Origin: Phocaeicola vulgatus ATCC 8482
GTDB lineage: Bacteria > Bacteroidota > Bacteroidia > Bacteroidales > Bacteroidaceae
Direction: 5' to 3'
NCBI RefSeq assembly: GCF_000012825.1
Contig: NC_009614.1
Span: 1,364,001-1,428,000 of the forward strand
Length of the DNA: 64,000 bases
Shown here: piece after piece, positions 52,777 to 61,565 of the stretch
How positions within the stretch are numbered: position 1 is the stretch's first letter
How the letters are laid out: each line of letters opens with the position of its first letter
The notes under the pieces: model-generated
The model's input: the letters and a program-made list of their open reading frames with translations, nothing else
Told to the model about the DNA's origin: nothing
The model's database searches: none
Made by a program: the position numbers and the translations under genes

Positions 52777-53529
52777 ATGAGCAAGACAGAGCGTTTGTTT
52801 CATCCCCGCACCTTAGTGATTCACCCTGATTTCAAAAATCTGGAAGAATTTATAGTATCCATTCCCGAACGTTTCCAAAGGAATGAAGGTACTGTTATTC
52901 ACCAAGGGCGCAATGAATTGCGGAAAATGGAATACAATGGCAAAGAATATGTTATCAAATCCTTTCACAGCCCCCACCTTATCAACCGGTTTGTATATGG
53001 CATATTTCGTCCATCCAAGGCAAAACGCTCTTACGACCATGCAGAAATGCTGCTGAAAATAGGTGTAGGCACTCCGCAACCGGTGGGATATATGAATATA
53101 CGTTCAGGGCTGCTGTTCGATAAAAGTTATTATATCAGCCTCCTCTCCACCTGCCCCTACATTTACGACAACCTGTTCACACAGCAATTCGACTACGCCG
53201 AGGAAGTATTCCGCGCCATAGGCAAAGTGACCGCCCGTCTTCACGAACACGGATACGCCCACAAAGACTACGGACGTGCCAACATCCTGTTTCAGAAAAC
53301 TCCCAATGGCATAACAATAGAAATTGTCGATTTGAACCGGATGTACATCGGCCCCATAGATATGAAGACCGGCTGCAAAAACTTTGAACGCCTGCCGGCA
53401 ACTCCACAAATGCACCGATGGATGGCAGAAGAATACGCCAAGGCACGGAACTTTGATGTGGAAAAATGCTTTGAGCTCATGAGAGCCTATAGAAGCGTAC
53501 AGCCGGGAAAAATAGATAACCTTTACTAA
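52777..53529 (+). CDS. Lipopolysaccharide core kinase (InaA/KdkA-like)
   Basis: 250 residues with a protein-kinase-like fold. KEYVIKSFHSPHLINRFVYG holds the ATP-binding Lys, HEHGYAHKDYGRANILF is the catalytic loop (Asp164), and IEIVDLNRMYIG stands in place of the DFG metal site. Such kinases phosphorylate Kdo or heptose in the inner core. Its setting between glycosyltransferase genes supports this; which sugar is phosphorylated is inference. Confidence 0.85.
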   Translation: MSKTERLFHPRTLVIHPDFKNLEEFIVSIPERFQRNEGTVIHQGRNELRKMEYNGKEYVIKSFHSPHLINRFVYGIFRPSKAKRSYDHAEMLLKIGVGTPQPVGYMNIRSGLLFDKSYYISLLSTCPYIYDNLFTQQFDYAEEVFRAIGKVTARLHEHGYAHKDYGRANILFQKTPNGITIEIVDLNRMYIGPIDMKTGCKNFERLPATPQMHRWMAEEYAKARNFDVEKCFELMRAYRSVQPGKIDNLY

Positions 53530-53543
53530 AAACTAAATGCATC

Positions 53544-54443
53544 ATGAACATTATAGCCGTAGTTGTAACCTACAACCGAATGGAACTTCTGAAAAGAAAT
53601 ATTCGTTGTCTGCAACAAAACAAGCCGATATCTTCCATTGTAATAGTAAATAACGGAAGCACGGACGGTACAACGGAATGGCTTGCCGCACAGGAAGGGC
53701 TGACAGTAATCAATCAGACCAATGTGGGCGGTGCGGGAGGATTCTATACAGGCATACAATACGCTTATCAGGCGGGTGCCGACTGGATTTGGTGCATGGA
53801 TGACGATGTATTTCCGCGGGCCGACTGTCTGGAACAACTCTTGCCGTATACCGGCAAGAAAGATATCGGCATACTGGCCCCTCGCAGGTTGCTCGAAGGA
53901 GAAATATTCACCCATGACTTCCAGGCATACAACCTGAGCAATCCTTTTGTATCCATGTACAGCAAGAAACTGGCAGGACGGCACATCACCTCACCGACAG
54001 AAATTATGGGAACAGCTTTCGAAGGTCCGTTCATCCGCCGCGAAGTCGTTGAGAAGATAGGTCTTCCCAATAAAGACCTTTTCATTTTCTGTGATGATAC
54101 AGATTACTGTCTCCGCACCATACGGGCAGGGTACAAAATACTCTATATACCTGATGCCCTGATGGATAAAGAGAAATTCTTCTCCAACGACACATGGAAT
54201 GAGCGAAGCAAGAAGAAAAAGTGGAAACGCTTTTATCAGATCCGTAATTCAACTTATTTAAACCATCACTACGGACGCAACATAGCAGTGAAATATCTTC
54301 GCGGCTTCAACGGAGTAATGGGATATATTTTCATCGCGTTGTTCACCAGTCCGTTTGCAAAAGCCTATCAATGGAAAGATATACCCCGATTATGGAAAGC
54401 CTATTGCGACGGAATACATGAAAAACTTGGAATTATGAGCTAA
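53544..54443 (+). CDS. Glycosyltransferase family 2, galactofuranosyltransferase GlfT-like
   Basis: 299 residues. IIAVVVTYNRMELLKRNIRCLQQNKPISSIVIVNNGSTDGT opens a GT2 fold; WIWCMDDDVFPRADCLEQL carries the DDD motif, and GTAFEGPFIRREVVEKIGLPNKDLFIFCDDTDYCLRT is close to the galactofuranosyltransferase group. With glf two genes upstream it is the best candidate to add galactofuranose. It lies 14 nt after the kinase gene. Confidence 0.85.
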   Translation: MNIIAVVVTYNRMELLKRNIRCLQQNKPISSIVIVNNGSTDGTTEWLAAQEGLTVINQTNVGGAGGFYTGIQYAYQAGADWIWCMDDDVFPRADCLEQLLPYTGKKDIGILAPRRLLEGEIFTHDFQAYNLSNPFVSMYSKKLAGRHITSPTEIMGTAFEGPFIRREVVEKIGLPNKDLFIFCDDTDYCLRTIRAGYKILYIPDALMDKEKFFSNDTWNERSKKKKWKRFYQIRNSTYLNHHYGRNIAVKYLRGFNGVMGYIFIALFTSPFAKAYQWKDIPRLWKAYCDGIHEKLGIMS

Positions 54444-54517
54444 AAAACGGCAACACTCTTACAAGTTAATGTTTCATAATAAACTAGCATTTATATACTA
54501 TATTTACAGAAAAAGAG

Positions 54518-54525
54518 TAAATTTG
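54518..54525 (+). promoter_or_regulatory. Candidate -7 element for three downstream glycosyltransferases
   Basis: TAAATTTG matches TAnnTTTG in the AT-rich 227-bp gap after the GlfT-like gene; the next ATG is about 145 nt on. No clear -33 element. A 14-codon reading frame lies in the leader at 54551. Confidence 0.35.
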
Positions 54526-54670
54526 TTATATAATTAGATATCAGAATATTATGAGAAAACTAAGGATTACGTTATCTATTATAATGAGTTCAGAATAAAA
54601 CAAATTCTTTTGACAATAGTATTAATTATCTCTAATATGACAGGTAGAAATCAATAATCATTGGTTATTT

Positions 54671-55582
54671 ATGAGCAATTTATTACTATCCAAAATAGGG
54701 CACGTTATATCCGAATTTCCTTTGGCTTTTAAACAAACGAAAGAAGTCAAATTATTCATGACATTGCTGGTAAAAAACGAAGAAGGGATGCTGGAAGAGA
54801 ATTTACAGTTCCATAAAGCGATGGGAGTGGACGGGTTTATCATTACTGATAATAACTCCACAGACTCAACTCCGGACATTATCCGTAAATACAAACAAAA
54901 AGGGTGGATTAAAGAAGTGATAGAAGAAAAGGCTACCAACTATGAACAAAAGGACTGGGTAGACCGTATGATTTGGAAAGCCAAAACCATTTATAAGGCC
55001 GACTGGATTATCAATGCCGATGCCGACGAATTATGGTATGCCCCTACCGGCAATTTGAAAGATGAATTATATGCCACCAATGCCAATGTGCTGAATTGTG
55101 AAATGAGAAGTGTCTATCCTGAAGAAGAAAAGCCCTTTTGGCAATGGGATAAGACTGTAAAAGCGGTAACCGAACCTGAAAAATATGACTTGTCACTCTA
55201 TTCGCTGTTTGAGCGTCAGAACAAAAAAGTCATTCACCGGACTGCCGGTTACCTGCAAATTTCAATGGGAAACCATAAAGTAACCATGTTCCCACAAAAC
55301 TCTGCCGACAGCCATATCCATGTATATCATTACAATATACGCGGCAAGCAGCAGTTTATGGAAAAGATGATAAATGGCGGCAAGCAACTGGAGCAACACA
55401 AGGGCAGACACGGAGGTCGCCACTGGCGCTACTTCTATCAGTTACATAAAGAAGGAAAACTAGAGGCTGAATATGAACGTGTTATCGGCAGTGCTTATTT
55501 TGAAGCACTTCGCAAAGACGGATTCATTATTCCGGATGTAACGATTCCTAATTTCTTTAAAAGATTAAAACCTGATATATAA
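54671..55582 (+). CDS. Glycosyltransferase family 2-type (Glyco_tranf_2_4 group)
   Basis: 303 residues. VKLFMTLLVKNEEGMLEENLQFHKAMGVDGFIITDNNSTDST and DWIINADADELW (DxD motif) are characteristic of the group that acts on surface polysaccharides. The C-terminal half has IHVYHYNIRGKQQFMEKMINGG. Its stop overlaps the start of the next gene (TAATG), so the three following genes form one operon. Acceptor and sugar are unknown. Confidence 0.85.
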   Translation: MSNLLLSKIGHVISEFPLAFKQTKEVKLFMTLLVKNEEGMLEENLQFHKAMGVDGFIITDNNSTDSTPDIIRKYKQKGWIKEVIEEKATNYEQKDWVDRMIWKAKTIYKADWIINADADELWYAPTGNLKDELYATNANVLNCEMRSVYPEEEKPFWQWDKTVKAVTEPEKYDLSLYSLFERQNKKVIHRTAGYLQISMGNHKVTMFPQNSADSHIHVYHYNIRGKQQFMEKMINGGKQLEQHKGRHGGRHWRYFYQLHKEGKLEAEYERVIGSAYFEALRKDGFIIPDVTIPNFFKRLKPDI

Positions 55583-56475
55583 TGAAACATGCATTTCTGA
55601 TTATCGCCCACAATGAATATCCGGTACTGGAGGTACTACTTTCCATGTTGGACGATGAACGTAATGACATTTATTTGCATATTGACAAACGGGCTACAGA
55701 ACTGTTTCAGCAAATAAAAAAAGTCAAAATGCAGAAAGCCGGCTTTTATTTAATAGAAAATCCCATCAAAGTATATTGGGGTGATATCAGCCAAGTACAA
55801 GTAGAATATCTTCTCTTTGAAACGGCCTTATCACACGGTCCCTATGCTTATTATCATTTATTATCCGGAACGGATTTGCCCATAAAAAGCCAAGATTACA
55901 TTCATGCTTTTTTCCAGCAGAATGCCGGTAAAGAATTTGTAGGCTTTTGGCAGGATGCCGCTCATCAGCGTGATTTGGAGCGCAAAGTATTCCGATACTA
56001 TTTTTTTACAAAAAGGTTAAAAGATAAGGAACATCTGTTACATGGAATTACAGCATTAATCCGAAACCTCATATTAGCAGTACAGAAAATAAGCCATTAT
56101 CGCAGAAAACAAACTTTTGAATTCAAAAAAGGAGGAAATTGGATAAGTATTACCGAAAACGCAGTCAAGTATCTATTACAATACAAAGAGATTGTATTAA
56201 ATCGTATGAAATATACACTTTGCGCAGATGAAATATTCATTCAAACTATTTTATGGAACTCTCCTTTTCGAGAAAGAATGCATTGTACGAACAATGCCAA
56301 TACCGGTAGTATGCGGGAAATTGACTGGGAGCATGGCAGCCCCTATATATGGCAAGACCATGATTATCAGACGCTTATTAACTCTAATAAAATATTTGCA
56401 CGGAAATTCAATTCAAACCAGATGGGAGTTGTCTACAAGATTCAAAAATTATATTTAAAACAAGTTCCCAAATGA
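55582..56475 (+). CDS. Beta-1,6-N-acetylglucosaminyltransferase-like (GT14)
   Basis: 297 residues. HAFLIIAHNEYPVLEVLLSMLDDERNDIYLHIDKR and YYHLLSGTDLPIKSQDYIHAFF match the GT14 core-2/I-branching family; GGNWISITENAVKYLLQY and LCADEIFIQTILWNS follow in the usual order. It is predicted to transfer a sugar, perhaps N-acetylglucosamine, as a branch. It overlaps the upstream and downstream genes (TAATG and ATGA). Confidence 0.87.
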   Translation: MKHAFLIIAHNEYPVLEVLLSMLDDERNDIYLHIDKRATELFQQIKKVKMQKAGFYLIENPIKVYWGDISQVQVEYLLFETALSHGPYAYYHLLSGTDLPIKSQDYIHAFFQQNAGKEFVGFWQDAAHQRDLERKVFRYYFFTKRLKDKEHLLHGITALIRNLILAVQKISHYRRKQTFEFKKGGNWISITENAVKYLLQYKEIVLNRMKYTLCADEIFIQTILWNSPFRERMHCTNNANTGSMREIDWEHGSPYIWQDHDYQTLINSNKIFARKFNSNQMGVVYKIQKLYLKQVPK

Positions 56476-57650
56476 ATATACTATTTTATACTACCAATGA
56501 AGTTGCGCCACAATACGGAGGTGTTGAAAGAGTTACTGCTAATATTGCAAATGCATTAACTACTTTTTATAATGTGAACTGTTACTCTGCCTATAAATAC
56601 AACATTGACAAATCCTTTATTAAACAGCAATTCGTTAATACAATTAAAATCAATTCTTATCACAATCTCAATAATTTAATCCAATTTATAGAACAAAATA
56701 AAATTGACGTCATTATTAATCAAGGAGAGCATAAGTTAACTAAGAGTTTAAGACTTGCTTTAAACCAGTCTCAAAACAAAAAATGCAAGCTAATGTTTGC
56801 ACTCCACGTAAGTCCTGCCACGGAAATTAATTTCATCACCTTAGATAATCCTAAAAAAGAACTAAAAGAAGGAAAGAACATTAGGAAAAACATCAGCAAA
56901 TTTTTATCCTTTCCATATCAAAAGATAAGAAAAATAATAAAACTACCTATTTTATATAGAGAGTCATATCATTTTGCCGATAAGGTTATCTTATTATCTT
57001 CTCATTTCAAAAAGCCGTTTCTAGAATACTCTCATTTAAAAGATGATAGTAAAATAAGAATAATCCATAATGCTCTTTCATTTCACTCTTTCTATGATTT
57101 AGCCAACTATAATCACAAAAAGAAAGAAGTACTTATTGTATCCAGACTGGAAGAAGAACCTAAAAGAATTTCTCTGGCTTTAAAGATTTGGAAGGAAATT
57201 GAAACAGACCATACTCTATCCGAATGGAAGCTAAAAATAGTAGGACATGGGAAAATGGAAAGCTGGTACAAAAGTCTAGTCATACATTATGGCTTACAAC
57301 GTGTCTTTTTTGAAGGGACAAAAAATCCGGAACCTTATTATAATGAAGCTTCTATTTTTATGATGACCTCATCTTTTGAAGGATGGGGGCTGACATTAAC
57401 CGAGGCACAACAATATGGTTGCGTTCCTTTAGCTTTTCATAGTTTTGCTTCATTGACAGACATAATAACAGATAAAGTCAATGGGTTTGCTATCCCCAAT
57501 GATGATATATCACTATATATTAAACAGATGAAGCTATTGATGACAGATGAAAAGCTACGTAAATCAATGTCTGCCAACGCTATTGAAAGTAGCAAGCAAT
57601 TTTCCATCGAAATTATCATAAAGAAATGGATGGAAGTGATCAATGAATAA
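56472..57650 (+). CDS. Glycosyltransferase family 4
   Basis: 392 residues. NILFYTTNEVAPQYGGVERVTANIANAL begins the first Rossmann domain; the second has EVLIVSRLEEEPKRISLALKIWKEIE, KLKIVGHGKMESWY, VFFEGTKNPEPYYNEASIFMMTSSFEGWGLTLTEAQQYGCVP, the classic GT4 donor site with its ExxxxxxxE pattern. The gene is clearly richer in A+T than its neighbours, which suggests recent transfer or exchange of surface genes. It is last in its operon; a long noncoding block follows. Confidence 0.88.
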   Translation: MNILFYTTNEVAPQYGGVERVTANIANALTTFYNVNCYSAYKYNIDKSFIKQQFVNTIKINSYHNLNNLIQFIEQNKIDVIINQGEHKLTKSLRLALNQSQNKKCKLMFALHVSPATEINFITLDNPKKELKEGKNIRKNISKFLSFPYQKIRKIIKLPILYRESYHFADKVILLSSHFKKPFLEYSHLKDDSKIRIIHNALSFHSFYDLANYNHKKKEVLIVSRLEEEPKRISLALKIWKEIETDHTLSEWKLKIVGHGKMESWYKSLVIHYGLQRVFFEGTKNPEPYYNEASIFMMTSSFEGWGLTLTEAQQYGCVPLAFHSFASLTDIITDKVNGFAIPNDDISLYIKQMKLLMTDEKLRKSMSANAIESSKQFSIEIIIKKWMEVINE

Positions 57651-57910
57651 TACTTTTATTTTTATCATACCAAATCAAAATTCTAATAATTCCATGCTCT
57701 CTTATATGCAATTACAAGATAATCAGCGCTATCCAAAATAAAATTTCATACCGTCTTAACATTATCCCCCCCTTCAAAAAATCCTGGCTTCCTTTAGGAT
57801 TCACCTGAAAAATCAAGGGGAGAACCTTTGTTCTTAAAGTATCATTTTATTCTTTGGATAACATCCGAAAGTATTCTTAATATATCAGCTCACTAGAAAG
57901 TTCGGAACAT

Positions 57911-57935
57911 TTATACCCTCATGCCCTCACTACAT
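57911..57935 (+). repeat. 25-bp direct repeat, copy 1
   Basis: Begins TTATACCCTCATGCCC and ends TCACTACAT; identical to 57994-58018. The 11-bp core ATGCCCTCACT recurs in inverted orientation at 58656-58666. Confidence 0.8.
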
Positions 57936-57993
57936 ATATAACAAGTTAATTATAAGATATTTATGTAGTGATGATAAAAAAAATTGCTCTCAC

Positions 57994-58018
57994 TTATACC
58001 CTCATGCCCTCACTACAT
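57994..58018 (+). repeat. 25-bp direct repeat, copy 2
   Basis: Identical over 25 bp to 57911-57935, 58 bp after the end of copy 1. The flanks differ, so the repeat unit itself is conserved. Confidence 0.8.
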
Positions 58019-58369
58019 TTTAAAACAGAATTTCTCATAACCTACTTACTGTCAGTTATATATTCTTTCCTGTAAGCTGCTCCGACTTGATATAAAGTAT
58101 GGCATTTTCAGACTTTTTCCTTGCAAAAGTGCAATAAAGAGTGTGTACTTTCACAGAATGACGGATAACGAAGGCATGGCAACGGTGAAAAAGATCAAAA
58201 CGTTTAAAAGAATTCATTATCTTTCCTTCAAAATAAGACAATCAATAATACAGGCTATCTATAAATTCTTCCAATAAATAAGGGAATGAATGGATGTGTA
58301 TAGCAGTCAGCCCTATTGCATAAGCTTTTTCTATCTCCAGATTAAACCTTTTTATATGCATCTATTCTA

Positions 58370-58453
58370 TCTCCATAGCCTTTGGAGTTATCTCCATAAG
58401 CTTTGGAGTTATCTCCCAAGACTATGGAGTTAACTCCAAAGGCTTGCGGAGAT
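58370..58453. repeat. Four 21-bp tandem units with CTCC/GGAG palindromes
   Basis: Units at 58370-58390, 58391-58411, 58412-58432 and 58433-58453. The first three begin TCTCC and end GGAGTTA; the fourth is an inverted-like variant (ACTCCAAAGG to GGAGAT). Each can fold into a small hairpin, and the outer TTCTATCTCC (58365-58374) and GGAGATAGAA (58448-58457) make the whole array one large inverted repeat. Confidence 0.8.
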
Positions 58454-58735
58454 AGAACAAACAGGAAGAAAACCCTTAACCATACAGCAAGAAATGTTTA
58501 GGGATGCGGATAAGATATTTTAAGGATGAATCTGATTTTAAAACCACACAATTCCTTACGGATGAAAAAACTCCCCAATGTCCTTCTTTAAAAAAGTGAA
58601 ACAATATATGACAGGAAGATATACATCTGACTATACATACAGGACAGAAATATGAAGTGAGGGCATATATGCACCCAAACTTTTTATGAAAATACAGGCA
58701 CTCTTGAGAAATCGCAAGCGGCTGCATAAATGAAA

Positions 58736-59668
58736 TTAAGAGAACAACCTAAAATTCCTGAAAAACGTAGTAAAGGCCGCCCTTTTATTAAATCTTCCCA
58801 AAGCCATAGATACCCCCCACAAACCACATATATTATAATGTTTATGCAATGAAATACGAAGGATGGTATGGATATAGCATTGCAATGCACTAATCAGCTC
58901 CGGATCATCCACATAATCGGAAAACATATTCCTCATCCATCTCAAGAAAAGAATAGTAGCGTGCAATTTATCTTTGTCATGACCGGCAGAGTTACTGATG
59001 TTTGCACCTTCAACATTCCTCCAACATACAGGCTGCCCCGGCAAAGAAATAACACCCCCCGCATGACGGGCAAAAGCAGCCCACGTAGCATCATCCGAAC
59101 ACCAAGCCATAGGAAAATGAACAAAACCACCCGCCGACTGCCATATCTCCCGACTGAACACGTACTCTACGGCAGCCGAATCTATCTTTCCCTGTAACTT
59201 ATCTAGCAGCAGCCGGTAACAAGACACACTTCCTTCTTCCAAAGGACGATTGGCACGTATCCGCTTGTTTTCACCATCAATGACAGCTAATGGAAAACGA
59301 AAGAAATATCCTCGCTGATGGTGTGGGCGCGACAAAACCTCCATGACACGTTCCACACCATCAGCCGGCATCAAATCATCATCCGAGAAAAGCCAGATAA
59401 ACGGCTCTGCAGACAGCTGGATACACCTCTCCCAATGGGCCACCAAATCTTTGCCCCCCATATTTTCGCTAAAGCGATGATACACCAGATTTACCTTATT
59501 CTGATAAGATTCCACAATCTTATCCAATCTTTCAGGACTTGCATCATCACCTATATATAACACGAACTCATCTTTATGGGCCTGAACTGCAATTGAGTCG
59601 AGCGTTTCCTTAAGGAAACGCCCCTTGTAGGCAGGAATAACAATTGCCAATTTCTTTATTTGCTCCAC
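58736..59668 (-). CDS. Glycosyltransferase family 2
   Basis: 310 residues with a GTG start 1 nt after the end of the flippase gene, so translation is probably coupled. KLAIVIPAYKGRFLKETLDSIAVQAHKDEFVLYIGDDASPE opens the GT2 fold, and AEPFIWLFSDDDLMPADGVERVME carries the DDD metal site. It is the last gene of the minus-strand arm of the lipopolysaccharide region. The sugar is unknown. Confidence 0.85.
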   Translation of the reverse strand: MEQIKKLAIVIPAYKGRFLKETLDSIAVQAHKDEFVLYIGDDASPERLDKIVESYQNKVNLVYHRFSENMGGKDLVAHWERCIQLSAEPFIWLFSDDDLMPADGVERVMEVLSRPHHQRGYFFRFPLAVIDGENKRIRANRPLEEGSVSCYRLLLDKLQGKIDSAAVEYVFSREIWQSAGGFVHFPMAWCSDDATWAAFARHAGGVISLPGQPVCWRNVEGANISNSAGHDKDKLHATILFLRWMRNMFSDYVDDPELISALQCYIHTILRISLHKHYNICGLWGVSMALGRFNKRAAFTTFFRNFRLFS

Positions 59669-59669
59669 T

Positions 59670-61508
59670 TTACAAAGACTGCATATCGTTCAACTTCTTG
59701 TAATATCCATTCAAGGCTATCAGTTCATCGTGAGTTCCTCTTTCTACGATATCGCCTTCATAAAGTACACAAATTTCATCGGCATTCTTAATGGTACTCA
59801 ATCTATGTGCGATAGCGATAGTAGTACGCGATTTCATCAAACGCTCCAACGCTTCCTGAACCAAACGCTCGGACTCTGTGTCAAGAGCCGAAGTAGCCTC
59901 ATCTAATATAAGGATAGGAGGATTTTTCAAAATTGCACGGGCTATACTGACACGCTGACGCTGACCACCGGACAAACGCCCTCCACGATCACCAATCATC
60001 GTGTCATATCCTTTTTCCGTTTCCATAATGAAATCATGTGCATTCGCTATCTTGGCAGCTTCTATTACTTGCTCCATAGTGGCATTCTCTACACCAAAAG
60101 TAATATTGTTATAGAAGGTGTCATTAAACAGAATAGCTTCCTGATTTACATTACCAATCAGAGAACGTAAACTGTGGATGGATACATCTTTCACATTTTT
60201 GCCGTCAATCAGCAATGCACCCTCCGATACATCGTGATAACGCGGTACCAAGTCCACTAAAGTAGACTTTCCGGAACCGGACTGGCCCACCAGTGCAATC
60301 GTTTTTCCTTTAGGAACAGTCAGATTGATATGGTTCAAGACCGGACGCCCTTCTACATAGCTGAAACTTACATTTTTAAACTCTAACTTATCTGTGAAAG
60401 CGTCCAATGGCAAAGGCTGCTCCGGCTCTACGATATGATTTTCCGCTTTCAATATCATATCAATTCGCTCCATACTGGCCAATCCCTGCGGAATATTATA
60501 AAATGCTCTTGAAAATTCTTTCAAAGGATTGATGATACTATAAAGGATAATCAGATAAAATATGAAAGTAGCCGCATCCATCGGAGCATAGTTTGTATTT
60601 AAGATTAAAGCACCGCCAAACAACAGCACGGTCACAATCACACAAGTGCCTAAAAACTCACTCATGGGGTGGGCTGAACTTTGCCGGATAATCATCTCGT
60701 TCATTGCATCGCGGAAGTCATTGTTTGTTTTAGAGAACCGGGCAGACATTTTGCTTTCGGCTATAAACGCTTTGATAACCCTTAAACCTCCTAATGTTTC
60801 ATCCAATTGGGACATAATATCTCCCCATTGCGCCTGTGCTGTAGAGGACTGTCTTTTCAGCTTCCGGCTGACAACCCCCATTATCCAACCTGTCAGAGGT
60901 AAAATAAAGATAACAAAAAGCGTCATTTGCCAACTTACCGAAAACAGAGTGACAAAACAAACCAAAAGAGCGATAGGATTACGGATAAGCATATCGATGG
61001 AACTGGTCAACGAGTTCTCCACCACCGTAACATCCGCACTCATACGGGCTATGATATCTCCTTTACGTTCTTCTGAGAAAAAACTCAAAGGAAGACTTAA
61101 CACTTTATTATAAACCTGAATACGGATATCCCGGACAATACCTGTACGCAAAGGTACCATGACAGCCGCAGAAGCAAAATAACCGGCAGTTTTCAACATA
61201 GTCATAAAGATAAGTATTCCTCCCATCATGGCAAGTGTATAGAACGCACCATTTGTAGCCACAAAATTGCTCACAAAGTAATAGGCATTATTTATGAGTA
61301 CATCCTTATCCAAATTATGAATATCCATAGGAATGTACTCATAAGACTTGGTATCAATTTTGAACAGAATGTTCAAAATTGGCACAATCGCCATGAACGA
61401 AAACACATTAAGCCATTGCGACAGAAAGTTCAGTATCAATGCCCATGTCAAATATTTGCGGTATGGAAGAATATACCGCTTCAACAAACTAAAGAACTGT
61501 TTCAGCAT
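59670..61508 (-). CDS. MsbA-like ABC transporter, fused permease and ATPase
   Basis: 612 residues. Six membrane segments occupy the first half (LTWALILNFLSQWLNVFSFMAIVPIL and onward). The ATPase has Walker A GQSGSGKST (Lys414), signature LSGGQRQRVSIARA, Walker B PILILDEATSALD and switch His in AIAHRLSTI. Such half-transporters flip lipid A-core to the outer face of the inner membrane. I take the ATG at 61508; a TTG 9 nt before it is the only alternative. Sitting among glycosyltransferases, it may be the general MsbA or one dedicated to this locus. Confidence 0.9.
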   Translation of the reverse strand: MLKQFFSLLKRYILPYRKYLTWALILNFLSQWLNVFSFMAIVPILNILFKIDTKSYEYIPMDIHNLDKDVLINNAYYFVSNFVATNGAFYTLAMMGGILIFMTMLKTAGYFASAAVMVPLRTGIVRDIRIQVYNKVLSLPLSFFSEERKGDIIARMSADVTVVENSLTSSIDMLIRNPIALLVCFVTLFSVSWQMTLFVIFILPLTGWIMGVVSRKLKRQSSTAQAQWGDIMSQLDETLGGLRVIKAFIAESKMSARFSKTNNDFRDAMNEMIIRQSSAHPMSEFLGTCVIVTVLLFGGALILNTNYAPMDAATFIFYLIILYSIINPLKEFSRAFYNIPQGLASMERIDMILKAENHIVEPEQPLPLDAFTDKLEFKNVSFSYVEGRPVLNHINLTVPKGKTIALVGQSGSGKSTLVDLVPRYHDVSEGALLIDGKNVKDVSIHSLRSLIGNVNQEAILFNDTFYNNITFGVENATMEQVIEAAKIANAHDFIMETEKGYDTMIGDRGGRLSGGQRQRVSIARAILKNPPILILDEATSALDTESERLVQEALERLMKSRTTIAIAHRLSTIKNADEICVLYEGDIVERGTHDELIALNGYYKKLNDMQSL

Positions 61509-61565
61509 AATTATCAATTATATATAATGCCGCAAAGGTAACAAAAAAGAAATAATCACCCAAGA

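Larger units (their letters stand above)
57651..58735. other. 1.1-kb noncoding, repeat-rich block between converging operons
   Basis: No gene is convincing. The block holds two 25-bp direct repeats (57911-57935 and 57994-58018), an inverted partial copy of them (58656-58666), a stem CACTACAT/ATGTAGTG (57928-57935 and 57963-57970) and four 21-bp tandem units (58370-58453). Two short open frames on the minus strand (58056-58241, 58476-58727) overlap these repeats and look non-coding. Confidence 0.65.

Noticed and set aside
54551-54598. 14-codon leader peptide before the AT-rich glycosyltransferase operon
   Set aside because: Too short and too AT-rich to distinguish from chance; no attenuator structure is seen.
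57911-58018. Possible CRISPR array
   Set aside because: Only two copies of the 25-bp repeat, no further regular spacing and no cas genes.
58056-58241. 61-residue open frame on the minus strand in the noncoding block
   Set aside because: No promoter, no recognisable motif, Cys/His/Lys-rich chance-like composition, and it lies among repeats.
58476-58727. 83-residue open frame on the minus strand
   Set aside because: It spans the inverted copy of the repeat and has no coding-like pattern or start signal; probably chance.
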